Source: Flavobacteriales bacterium (GTDB lineage: Bacteria; Bacteroidota; Bacteroidia; Flavobacteriales_F; PHOS-HE28). Taken from it: a stretch of DNA of 64,000 nt. This document shows positions 57,331-64,000 of the stretch, piece by piece (the stretch's first letter is position 1; each line of letters opens with the position of its first letter). The position numbers and the translations under genes are program-made. The stretch spans positions 186,001 through 250,000 of the forward strand of contig JADJQW010000003.1 of NCBI GenBank assembly GCA_016712535.1. Reading direction: 5' to 3'. The notes under the pieces were generated by a model that had not been told where the DNA came from, did not search any database, and saw nothing but the letters and a program-made list of their open reading frames with translations.

Positions 57331-57815
57331 GCCTCCTCCGCTTCGGGCTTCCGCTTGCCCTTGCGCCATTCGATCGCGGCTTCGGGCAGTGATTGGAAGA
57401 AATCGATGAGCAGCTTGCGCTGCCGCTGGTCGAGGCGGGCGTGGCCGTGCATCCACGTGTAGGAGGGGAGGGGCATCTCAGCTGCTTCAATCAGCTCGGC
57501 GGCCTCGTCCACGAAGTGCGCGCGGTGCTTTTCGCTCAAGGTGGCCCACACGGAGAGGTTGCCCTCTTCGCGTCCCTCGTTCACGTGATGCTGCACCCAC
57601 CAATTCACCGGGGTGATCCGGTCGTACCATGGGTATCGCGTCTCGTTGCTGTGGCAGTCGTAGCAAGCGGTGCGCAGAAGGCCAGCGATCTCTTCATTCG
57701 GCTGAGTAAGGGAGATCAAGTCCTGCGAGGAGTCCGTGTCCGGGGCCTTCGTATCGGGACGAATGAACTGGGCTGCAGCGCAAACAGTGAGCAGAATGAG
57801 CAGAACGCGGCGCAT
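57324..57815 (-). CDS. Haem-binding domain protein (Haem_bd)
   Basis: 163 aa. N-terminal signal anchor (RRVLLILLTVCAAAQF) then the haem_bd domain with the c-type site CYDCHSNETRYPWYDRITPVNWWVQHHVNEGR, where Cys51, Cys54 and His55 would attach haem. LSVWATL and KHRAHFVDEAAELIEAAEMPLPSYTWMHGHARL continue the family pattern. Expected in the periplasm; partners unknown. A -7-like TACTTTTC is 4 nt before the ATG. Overlaps the rimO stop by 7 nt tail to tail. Confidence 0.92.
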   Translation of the reverse strand: MRRVLLILLTVCAAAQFIRPDTKAPDTDSSQDLISLTQPNEEIAGLLRTACYDCHSNETRYPWYDRITPVNWWVQHHVNEGREEGNLSVWATLSEKHRAHFVDEAAELIEAAEMPLPSYTWMHGHARLDQRQRKLLIDFFQSLPEAAIEWRKGKRKPEAEEAH

Positions 57816-57837
57816 GGCCGAAAAGTAGAGGAATCCT

Positions 57838-58473
57838 TCACCGCGCGAAGAAGCGATTCACGGCCTCCGTGCGGTTGACCACATGCAGCTTGCCGTAGAT
57901 GCGGTGGATGTTCTGTTTCACGGAGCCTTCCGTGATGCCGATCCTTGCGGCGATCTCCTTGTAGAGCAGCCCTTGGGCAAGCAGTTCCAGCACCTCGAAT
58001 TCGCGCGCGCTCAGTTCCGCGTTCAACGGATGCATTTCCGCTGGAGCGGGCCTGAAGTGCTTCACCACGCGCCGGGCCACGCTCATGCTCATGGGCGACC
58101 CACCGGAGCTCACCTCACGGATCGCCTGCACGATCTGGTCGGGCGATGAGTTCTTCAGCAGGTAGCCGTTCGCGCCGGCCTTCAAGGCCTCATAGACCTT
58201 GTCATCGGTGTCGTTCACGGTGTACATGAGGAACTGGGTGCTCGGCCACCGCTGGCTCAACTCGCGCACGCCCTCGATGCCGTCCAGGCCCGGCAGATTG
58301 ATATCCATGAGCACCACATCGGTGGCTCCAGTGCCGTTCAGCGCGAGCGTCTCTTCCACCGAGCCATGCGCGCCTTTGATGGCGATGCCGGGCGTGGCCA
58401 GGAACACTGCGGTGAGCAGCTCCCGGATTCGCTCGTCGTCCTCGACGATCCGGAGGGTGATGGTGTCGTCCAC
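57838..58473 (-). CDS. NarL/LuxR-type response regulator (RR1)
   Basis: 211 aa. Receiver with phospho-acceptor Asp57 (VVLMDINLPGLDG), YTVNDTDD and LLKNSSP (Lys), then a LuxR-type helix-turn-helix (LSAREFEVLELLAQGLLYKEIAARIGITEGSVKQNIHRIYGKLHVVNRTEAVNRF). Closely resembles RR2 at 60340 over its whole length, so the two arose by duplication. It is 31 nt downstream of the TPR histidine kinase gene, its probable cognate partner. The target genes are not evident. Confidence 0.93.
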   Translation of the reverse strand: MDDTITLRIVEDDERIRELLTAVFLATPGIAIKGAHGSVEETLALNGTGATDVVLMDINLPGLDGIEGVRELSQRWPSTQFLMYTVNDTDDKVYEALKAGANGYLLKNSSPDQIVQAIREVSSGGSPMSMSVARRVVKHFRPAPAEMHPLNAELSAREFEVLELLAQGLLYKEIAARIGITEGSVKQNIHRIYGKLHVVNRTEAVNRFFAR

Positions 58474-58504
58474 GAGGCGAAGGTGGCTGAATGCGTCGTG
58501 CCTA

Positions 58505-60343
58505 TCAAGCTAACTTTCGTTCAGCCAGCGGTGCCTGCATCCGAAGCGAGGTGCCCCGGCCATCGAGGCCCGCCGAGAAACCGATGGAAGCCCCGATCAT
58601 CTCCGCGCGCTTCCTCATGTTGATCAGGCCGTGCCCATGCTCACGCTGCGGTTGCATGCCCCGGCCGTCATCGGCCACGTCGATCGTGAGCCCATCGCGC
58701 CATTCGAGATGCAACTGGACGCGGCTCGCCTCGGCATGCTTCACCACGTTGTGCAGGGCTTCCTTCACGATGAGGAAGAGGTTGCGGCGCTCTTGGGTGG
58801 TGAGCATGCGGTCGGGCATGGTGCGCGCGTGCACCTCGATCGCGATGCCGTGGGCATCGAGGTAGGCCCGCGCATGCGCTGCGATATAGGCCACGAGGTC
58901 GTCGAGGCTGCCTTGGTCATCCTGCAAGGCCCAGATGATATGGCGCATGCTGGCGATGAGCTCCTCCGCCGAGCTGGCCTGTTCGCGAAGCAGCGGCGCC
59001 ATCCCATCGGCACGGCCTTGCTGCAGGGCCATCTCGCTCCGGAGCTTCAGCGCGCTGAGCCCCACGCCCAGGTCGTCGTGCAAGTCGCGGCTCACCTGCT
59101 CGCGCACGCGGAGCTCCGCGATGGTGCGCTCCTGATGCTCCCGTTCCGCGCGCAGTTCGGCCATGCGTCTGCGGTGGCGCAGCCTCGCGTTCAGGATGAG
59201 ATAGACGCTGGTGATGGCCAGCAGGGCGAGTGCGCTGACGATGATCGCGAGTTGCCGGTTGCGCGTTTCGCCCACGAGAAGGGCCGCTACGCGCTCCCGC
59301 TCGATGCGCTCCACCTCAAGGTCGTTGTCGGCGCGCAGGAGCTCGGCTTGGGTGGAGAGCGCTGACCGGATGTTGTTGGCGGCGATCGTGCTGTCGATCC
59401 GGTGCCATTCGTCCAGATGGCCCAAGGCTTGGGCGAGCTCGCCGATGCGCTCAAAGGCGCGCGCCGCTTGGCGCTCGAAATTGCGCTGGGTCACCAGGCC
59501 TATCTGATGCCTATGCGCATCGAGGTAGCTGCGCGCGAGGTCCAACGCTGCTCGTGCTTCTTTGGCTCGGCCAGCCTCGGCGAGCGCCATGCATCGCCCC
59601 ACGAGCGCATCCACGCCGATGTCGTGATCGCGCGCTGAATCGGCGATGGACCATGCGCGGTCGTGAAAGGCCAGCGCTGAATCCGGCTCATCCGCTTTCA
59701 AGGCGATGTTGCCTAATGCCCACCAGGCCACGGCCGTGGCGCGCGCCGCCCCTGCTTCTTCGGCCAGCCGTAGGCTCAATCGCGCATGGTACCGGGCGCT
59801 GTCGCGATGGCCCAGCGTGTTCAGGTAACTGCCGAGATTACCGTGGATGTGGTGCAGCTCGGACACCGGATAGCGCGCAGCCGGCGCTTGCGGGAACCAC
59901 CGGAGCGCCAGGCGCAGGTAGGGCAGGGCTTCCTGGCTGTCCTGGATGTTCTCGTGAAGCAGGCCTTTCAGGTTGTAGGCATTCGAGATCAATGTGCTGT
60001 CCTGGAGCTGGTGCGCGAGGCGCTCGGCCTCGTTCAGGTCGCGCATGGCCTCGTTGAAGAGGCCCTCGTAGTAAAGCACTTCGGCGCGGTAGGCGAGCAG
60101 GTAATGCGCGACTTCAGGATGCTCGGCCGCTTTCACTTGGGCCAGAGCGCCATTGATCAGCATGATGGCGCTGTCGCCATGGAAGGCATCCATCTGATGG
60201 AGGATGCGCTGCATCTGCCGGTCGATCACCGCATCGGCGAAAGGCGGCAGCGCACGCATGCTCCGGGAGGGGGCCTGCTCGGCCGAAGCCGCTGGGATCA
60301 GATGGAGCAGCGCAGGCAGGATCGCGCAGCGAAGCGGATTCAT
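58505..60343 (-). CDS. TPR-containing NarX-type histidine kinase (HK1)
   Basis: 612 aa. Signal peptide (LPALLHLIPAASA), then TPR-like helices between ~45 and ~330 (ALAQVKAAEHPEVAHYLLAYRAEVLYYEGLFNEAM, AYNLKGLLHENIQDSQEALPYL), a membrane helix (IIVSALALLAITSVYLIL), the HisKA_3 dimerisation domain with His422 in SRDLHDDLGVGLSALKLRSEM, and a C-terminal HATPase (DVADDGRGMQPQ ... GHGLINMRKRAEMIGA). The sensory TPR region is probably periplasmic. Its ATG overlaps the RR2 stop by 4 nt. The kinase is the usual partner of a NarL-type regulator. Confidence 0.93.
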   Translation of the reverse strand: MNPLRCAILPALLHLIPAASAEQAPSRSMRALPPFADAVIDRQMQRILHQMDAFHGDSAIMLINGALAQVKAAEHPEVAHYLLAYRAEVLYYEGLFNEAMRDLNEAERLAHQLQDSTLISNAYNLKGLLHENIQDSQEALPYLRLALRWFPQAPAARYPVSELHHIHGNLGSYLNTLGHRDSARYHARLSLRLAEEAGAARATAVAWWALGNIALKADEPDSALAFHDRAWSIADSARDHDIGVDALVGRCMALAEAGRAKEARAALDLARSYLDAHRHQIGLVTQRNFERQAARAFERIGELAQALGHLDEWHRIDSTIAANNIRSALSTQAELLRADNDLEVERIERERVAALLVGETRNRQLAIIVSALALLAITSVYLILNARLRHRRRMAELRAEREHQERTIAELRVREQVSRDLHDDLGVGLSALKLRSEMALQQGRADGMAPLLREQASSAEELIASMRHIIWALQDDQGSLDDLVAYIAAHARAYLDAHGIAIEVHARTMPDRMLTTQERRNLFLIVKEALHNVVKHAEASRVQLHLEWRDGLTIDVADDGRGMQPQREHGHGLINMRKRAEMIGASIGFSAGLDGRGTSLRMQAPLAERKLA

Positions 60344-60978
60344 CGCCCGAAATACCGGTTCACCGCCTCGGTGCGGTTCTGCACGTGAAGCTTGCCATAG
60401 ATGCGGTGGATGTGCTGCTTCACCGTGCCGGTGGTGATGCCCATGCGCTCTCCGATCTCCTTGTAGAGCAGGCCCTCAGCAAGCAGTTCCAGCACCTTGC
60501 GTTCGCGGTCGCTCAGGGCGTCGTCGGTTGCGCCGCCCGCGACGGCCGGCCTGAATTGCTGCACCACGCGCCGGGCGACATGCGCGCTCATGGGTGCGCC
60601 GCCTGCCTGCAGCTCGCGCACGGCAGCGATGATCTCATCCGGCGTGCTGCTCTTGAGGATGTAGCCGTTGGCACCCGCTTTCAGTGCCTCGAAGACGCGC
60701 TGGTCATCGTCGTGGACCGTGTACATGAGGAACTGCGTGCGCGTGCAGCGCTGGCTGAGCTGCTTCACGCAGTCGATGCCGCTCTGGACGGGCAGGTTGA
60801 TGTCCATGAGCACCACATCGGGGCATTGGTCCTTCATGCGCAGCAGGGCATCCTCAGCGGTGCTGTGGAAGGTGAAGGGCTCCATGCCCTCCTCGAATAG
60901 GAAAAGGGAGCGCAGCGTCTCTCGGATGGTGCTGTCATCTTCAACGATGCTCACCCGGATGGATGCGGTCTCGGTCAT
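60340..60978 (-). CDS. NarL/LuxR-type response regulator (RR2)
   Basis: 212 aa. Receiver with Asp59 (VVLMDINLPVQSGID), YTVHDDDQ and LKSSTPDE, and the LuxR-type helix-turn-helix LSDRERKVLELLAEGLLYKEIGERMGITTGTVKQHIHRIYGKLHVQNRTEAVNRYFGR. Paralogue of RR1. It follows HK2 by 18 nt and overlaps the HK1 ATG by 4 nt, so the operon order is HK2-RR2-HK1-RR1. Probably DNA-binding, target unknown. Confidence 0.93.
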   Translation of the reverse strand: MTETASIRVSIVEDDSTIRETLRSLFLFEEGMEPFTFHSTAEDALLRMKDQCPDVVLMDINLPVQSGIDCVKQLSQRCTRTQFLMYTVHDDDQRVFEALKAGANGYILKSSTPDEIIAAVRELQAGGAPMSAHVARRVVQQFRPAVAGGATDDALSDRERKVLELLAEGLLYKEIGERMGITTGTVKQHIHRIYGKLHVQNRTEAVNRYFGR

Positions 60979-60996
60979 GCTGCAAATCTCTTGGCC

Positions 60997-63900
60997 TCAG
61001 GAGCGGCCAACAATAGAACGAAGGTTAGGGGTGGGGGCGAGCGGTGCATGCAGCCTTATGGTGGTGCCTTGCCCGGATTGCATGTCGATGCTGCCGCCGA
61101 GGTCGGTCATTCGTTTGCGCATGTTGCGCATGCCGTTTCCGGTGCCCTGATCGGCGGCGTTGGGCAGGCCGATGCCATCGTCAATGATCGTGATGCGGAG
61201 ACCGGCGTCCCATTCGGCTGATAGGCTCACGCTGCTCGCATGGGCGTGCTTCACCACGTTGTGCAGCGCTTCCTTCAGCACAAGGAAGAGGTTGCGCCGC
61301 TGCTGTGTGGTGAGGGCGGCATCCGGCAGTCGGCCATGGGCCTCGTATCGGAAACGGAGCCCGTTCTGGTCGCAGTAGCCGCGCGCGTAATTGGTGGCGT
61401 AAACGAGCAGGTCCTGCACGCTGCCCTGGTCCTGATCCATGGCCCAGATCATCTGGCGCATGCTGGTGATGATCTCGCCGGCGCTGTTGGCCAGCGATGC
61501 CAGCTGCTCGCGCTTGGCGGGATCCTTCTCGGTGCGCAAGGCCATCTCGCTGCGGAGCTTCAAGCCGCTCAGGCCGGCACCCAGATCGTCGTGCATGTCG
61601 CTGGCGATGCGCTCCCGTTCGCGCAGCACCGCCTGCTCGCGTTCGAAGCGCTCGCGCTCCTTGCGCAGACGTTGCTGCATGTAAGCGCGGAACCCGGCCG
61701 TTGATGCCATGGCGAGCGCGATGAGGGCGCTTAGCCTGAACCACCACGTGGACCACCACGGCGGGTGCACCTCGAATTGAAGGAGGGTCACTGGAGCGGA
61801 CCACGCACCATCATCAGCGAGCACCCGGACCGTGAAGCCGTATTCACCGCTGGGCAGATCCCCGAAGGTGGCGCTGCGGCAGCCGAGGCAATCGGTCCAG
61901 GCAGAATCGCGGCCGGTGAGCCGCCATGACACCCGCGCTCCTTGCGCGCGGATCGGGTCATTCAGCGCGAATTCGACCGCGATCCGGTCGCGGCCCTCGA
62001 TGAGCCGCAGCCTCATGGCGCTTGCAACGGACTGCCCATTCACATGCGCTGCGGTGAGCCGGGGCTCGGTCAGCGGCTTGGCCGGTGCCGGGTCAAGCAT
62101 CTTCACCCGCACCACTTCGGGACCATTGAGCACCAGCAGTGAGCGTGCGGCCCGCGACAGCAGCATGCCATTGATCTCATCGCTCCATTGCACCCCGAAG
62201 TCGAGCCGCTGGAAGACGCGCTGCTCCGGGTTCCATTTGGCGATCCCCCCGGTGCCTCCGATCCAGAGGCCCAGCCGTTCATCGGCCACGATGGCCCGCA
62301 CGAGATCACCGGGGACGCCTCGCTCCCGGTCGAACACCTCGGTGCGGCGCGTGGCTGGATCATAGCGGGCGAGTCCTCCTTTATGCGTGCCTACCCAAAT
62401 GGCTCCGTCTTGATCCTGGGCAAGCGCGCGCACCACGCCGAAAGCTTCGCCCAAGGCATCGCCGGGATCCAAGGCGATCCGCTCGAAGTCGTTGGTGGCG
62501 CGGCGGTAGCGGCAGAGCCCTCCTCCATCGTTGCAGCCGATCCAGATATTCCCTTCCCGATCGGCAAGCAGGCAGAGCAATCGGTCTATGGGTAGGCTCG
62601 AAGGATCCGAAGGGTCATGCACAAGCTGCTCGCAAACGCCGAGCGAAGGGTTGAACCGGAACAGGCCCTTGCGCCACGAGGCTGCCCACCACCAGCCATC
62701 GCGGTCCTGAACCAGGTCCATGAAGTGCGCGCGGGTGAGCAAGGGATTCAGCGCTTCGAGGTCATCGCGGTGGACCCATCGGCTCAGTGAGGCATCCGTT
62801 GCATGTATGCCATGGTAGGTGGCGAAGAGGTAGCCGCCATTCTCAGATGGCTTGATCGCTGTAACCGTGTTCTCCCCGTGGATGTGCTGCGGTCCGCGCC
62901 GAGGTCGGCGCTGGAGGAGTTGGCGCCATTCGGAGCCCTCTCCGTGCAAGAACGCACCAGCCCTGTATGTGCCTACCAATTGGCCACCATCGGGTGATTC
63001 CAGCGCGCAGAGGGTGGTGTGGTCCTGGTCCCATGCGTCGTTCATGAATCGTTCGATACGGGGATCGGCGGGTACCAAGGCCAGCGCGCCATGAGAACCG
63101 ACCAACCAGAACCGGCCCTCATCATCCATGGCAGCTGATCGGATGGCGAGGGAGCCCGGTGTTCCTAAAGCCGTGCTCCGATCACTGAACACGGCAACGG
63201 TTCGGGTGTGGTCCGCGCTGCCCACGCGGAGCAAGCCGCTCCAGTTCCACACCCACCACTCCCCGTGCGGACCTTTCCGGAAACCACGCAAAGCCTCCCC
63301 TTCACGCAGCAGTTCTCCAGCATCGAAGCGTCGGGTGCCGCCGCGCGGGTCGCGTTCCATGAATGACCGGGACCGGTTGTCGAACCAGGCCAAGGTGCTG
63401 TCACTGGTCCAGGTGAGGCAGATGATCTGCTGGGGCGCACCATCGAACAGGTCTTTGAGGAGCAACACCGGCTCTACCGCCCCGCTTGAGCTGATCCGGA
63501 AGATGCCTTCGCGTGCGGCAACGAGCACGGCATCGGGCTGCCGGTCCGGAAGGAGACGGTTGTGCGATTCCGATCGGCGCGCATAGGACGGGTGATCGGC
63601 GATCGGTTCCAACGCGCCGCTGGCAAAGGCCCTGAACACGCCTTCCTCGGTCAGTGCGATGGCGCTGCCGTTGGGCATGGGCGCCACTTGCCAGAACCGG
63701 TTCGCCAGCACAGGATTCAGTGAGTCACTTCCGATGCGGAAGCGCCTGAATCGGCCTGTGGCCGGATCGAGCCGGGCCATGCCGGATTGCGTGCCCACCC
63801 AGATGCCGCCGTCGGGCGCCTCGCGCACATCGGTCACGGAGTTGTTGGGCAGGCTTGTGCTGTCAGCGCGCGCGTGCTGGTACAGGGTGTGCCGATCGCC

Positions 63901-64000
63901 TTCACAGCGCAGCAAGCCATCCTCAAGGGCCAGCCAGAGCGTGCGGTTCCGATCAAAGGCCATGGCGTTCACATTCAGAGGCATGCCACGCTCCGTGGTG
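60997..64000 (-). CDS. Two-component regulator propeller histidine kinase (HK2), 5' end outside window
   Basis: At least 1000 aa; the frame is open up to the right edge. The N-terminal ~720 residues are Reg_prop/two-component propeller blades ('WVGTQSGMARLDPATG', 'GAIWVGTHKGGLARYDPATRRTE', 'LGLWIGGTGGIAKWN'), then a Y_Y_Y-like domain (YGFTVRVLADDGAWS), a membrane helix (WWFRLSALIALAMASTAGF), HisKA_3 with the phospho-His codon at 61593-61591 (SDMHDDLGAGLSGLKLRSEM), and HATPase (TIIDDGIGLPNA ... MRNMRKRMTDLGG). Like the propeller kinases of Bacteroidota, but without an AraC-type output domain. Probably senses a periplasmic ligand. The ATG at 63984 is internal. Confidence 0.93.
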   Translation of the reverse strand, partial: TTERGMPLNVNAMAFDRNRTLWLALEDGLLRCEGDRHTLYQHARADSTSLPNNSVTDVREAPDGGIWVGTQSGMARLDPATGRFRRFRIGSDSLNPVLANRFWQVAPMPNGSAIALTEEGVFRAFASGALEPIADHPSYARRSESHNRLLPDRQPDAVLVAAREGIFRISSSGAVEPVLLLKDLFDGAPQQIICLTWTSDSTLAWFDNRSRSFMERDPRGGTRRFDAGELLREGEALRGFRKGPHGEWWVWNWSGLLRVGSADHTRTVAVFSDRSTALGTPGSLAIRSAAMDDEGRFWLVGSHGALALVPADPRIERFMNDAWDQDHTTLCALESPDGGQLVGTYRAGAFLHGEGSEWRQLLQRRPRRGPQHIHGENTVTAIKPSENGGYLFATYHGIHATDASLSRWVHRDDLEALNPLLTRAHFMDLVQDRDGWWWAASWRKGLFRFNPSLGVCEQLVHDPSDPSSLPIDRLLCLLADREGNIWIGCNDGGGLCRYRRATNDFERIALDPGDALGEAFGVVRALAQDQDGAIWVGTHKGGLARYDPATRRTEVFDRERGVPGDLVRAIVADERLGLWIGGTGGIAKWNPEQRVFQRLDFGVQWSDEINGMLLSRAARSLLVLNGPEVVRVKMLDPAPAKPLTEPRLTAAHVNGQSVASAMRLRLIEGRDRIAVEFALNDPIRAQGARVSWRLTGRDSAWTDCLGCRSATFGDLPSGEYGFTVRVLADDGAWSAPVTLLQFEVHPPWWSTWWFRLSALIALAMASTAGFRAYMQQRLRKERERFEREQAVLRERERIASDMHDDLGAGLSGLKLRSEMALRTEKDPAKREQLASLANSAGEIITSMRQMIWAMDQDQGSVQDLLVYATNYARGYCDQNGLRFRYEAHGRLPDAALTTQQRRNLFLVLKEALHNVVKHAHASSVSLSAEWDAGLRITIIDDGIGLPNAADQGTGNGMRNMRKRMTDLGGSIDMQSGQGTTIRLHAPLAPTPNLRSIVGRS

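Overview
The window looks like chromosomal DNA of a GC-rich member of the Bacteroidota, most likely a Flavobacteriales-type lineage. Five secreted proteins have C-termini for the type IX secretion system (T9SS). There is a menaquinone operon, and the block rpmB-rpmG-DUF4295-ftsY-rimO is a Bacteroidota arrangement. Shine-Dalgarno sites are rarely visible, while boxes like the Bacteroidota -7 element (TAnnTTTG) lie just upstream of many start codons. I saw no rRNA, tRNA, CRISPR array, transposase, integrase or phage gene.

1-4154 (minus strand): HxlR and AraC regulators, a DUF1761 membrane protein, two TolB-like beta-propeller proteins and a truncated amidohydrolase; the last four genes are joined by 4-nt ATGA overlaps. 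4333-11489 (mostly plus): a stress and redox neighbourhood with a DJ-1/PfpI protein, bestrophin, a DUF481 barrel, an F420H2:NADP-oxidoreductase-like protein, a second HxlR regulator, a double SnoaL-like protein, a quinone-oxidoreductase-like MDR enzyme, a TMEM175-type channel and a beta-carbonic anhydrase. 11499-16416: a serine hydrolase with TPRs, an AlkD-like protein, an SRPBCC protein, a frameshifted TPR gene and an ABM-fold monooxygenase.

16446-22705 (minus): menaquinone operon in the order hotdog thioesterase, menF, menD, menA, menC, menE, with an OmpR-type regulator divergent from it. menB and menH are not here. 23712-32067: a T9SS type A protein, an AddB-like PD-(D/E)XK nuclease, a small unknown protein and two paralogous T9SS type B proteins. 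32071-40639: housekeeping genes (phosphodiesterase, truA, ABC exporter, proline dehydrogenase, aroB, aroA, fhs). 40667-48174: two more T9SS cargo proteins, a FISUMP lipoprotein and small envelope proteins. 48246-57815: miaE, an M16 peptidase, cinA, ribosomal proteins, ftsY, small membrane proteins, rimO and a haem-binding-domain protein. 57838-64000: two NarX/NarL-like histidine kinase and response regulator pairs in one minus-strand operon.

The most unusual feature is a set of orphan 3' gene ends. The last ~28 codons of fhs recur twice, 3 kb downstream, each near the 3' end of a convergent T9SS cargo gene. The last 30 codons of the NADP-dependent oxidoreductase recur once, 2.6 kb downstream. 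The copies keep the reading frame and stop codon position and differ mainly at synonymous sites, so they look like remnants of diverged homologous genes left by recombination, not like chance repeats. Several hairpin or low-complexity intergenic repeats of the kind seen in environmental bacterial genomes are also present.
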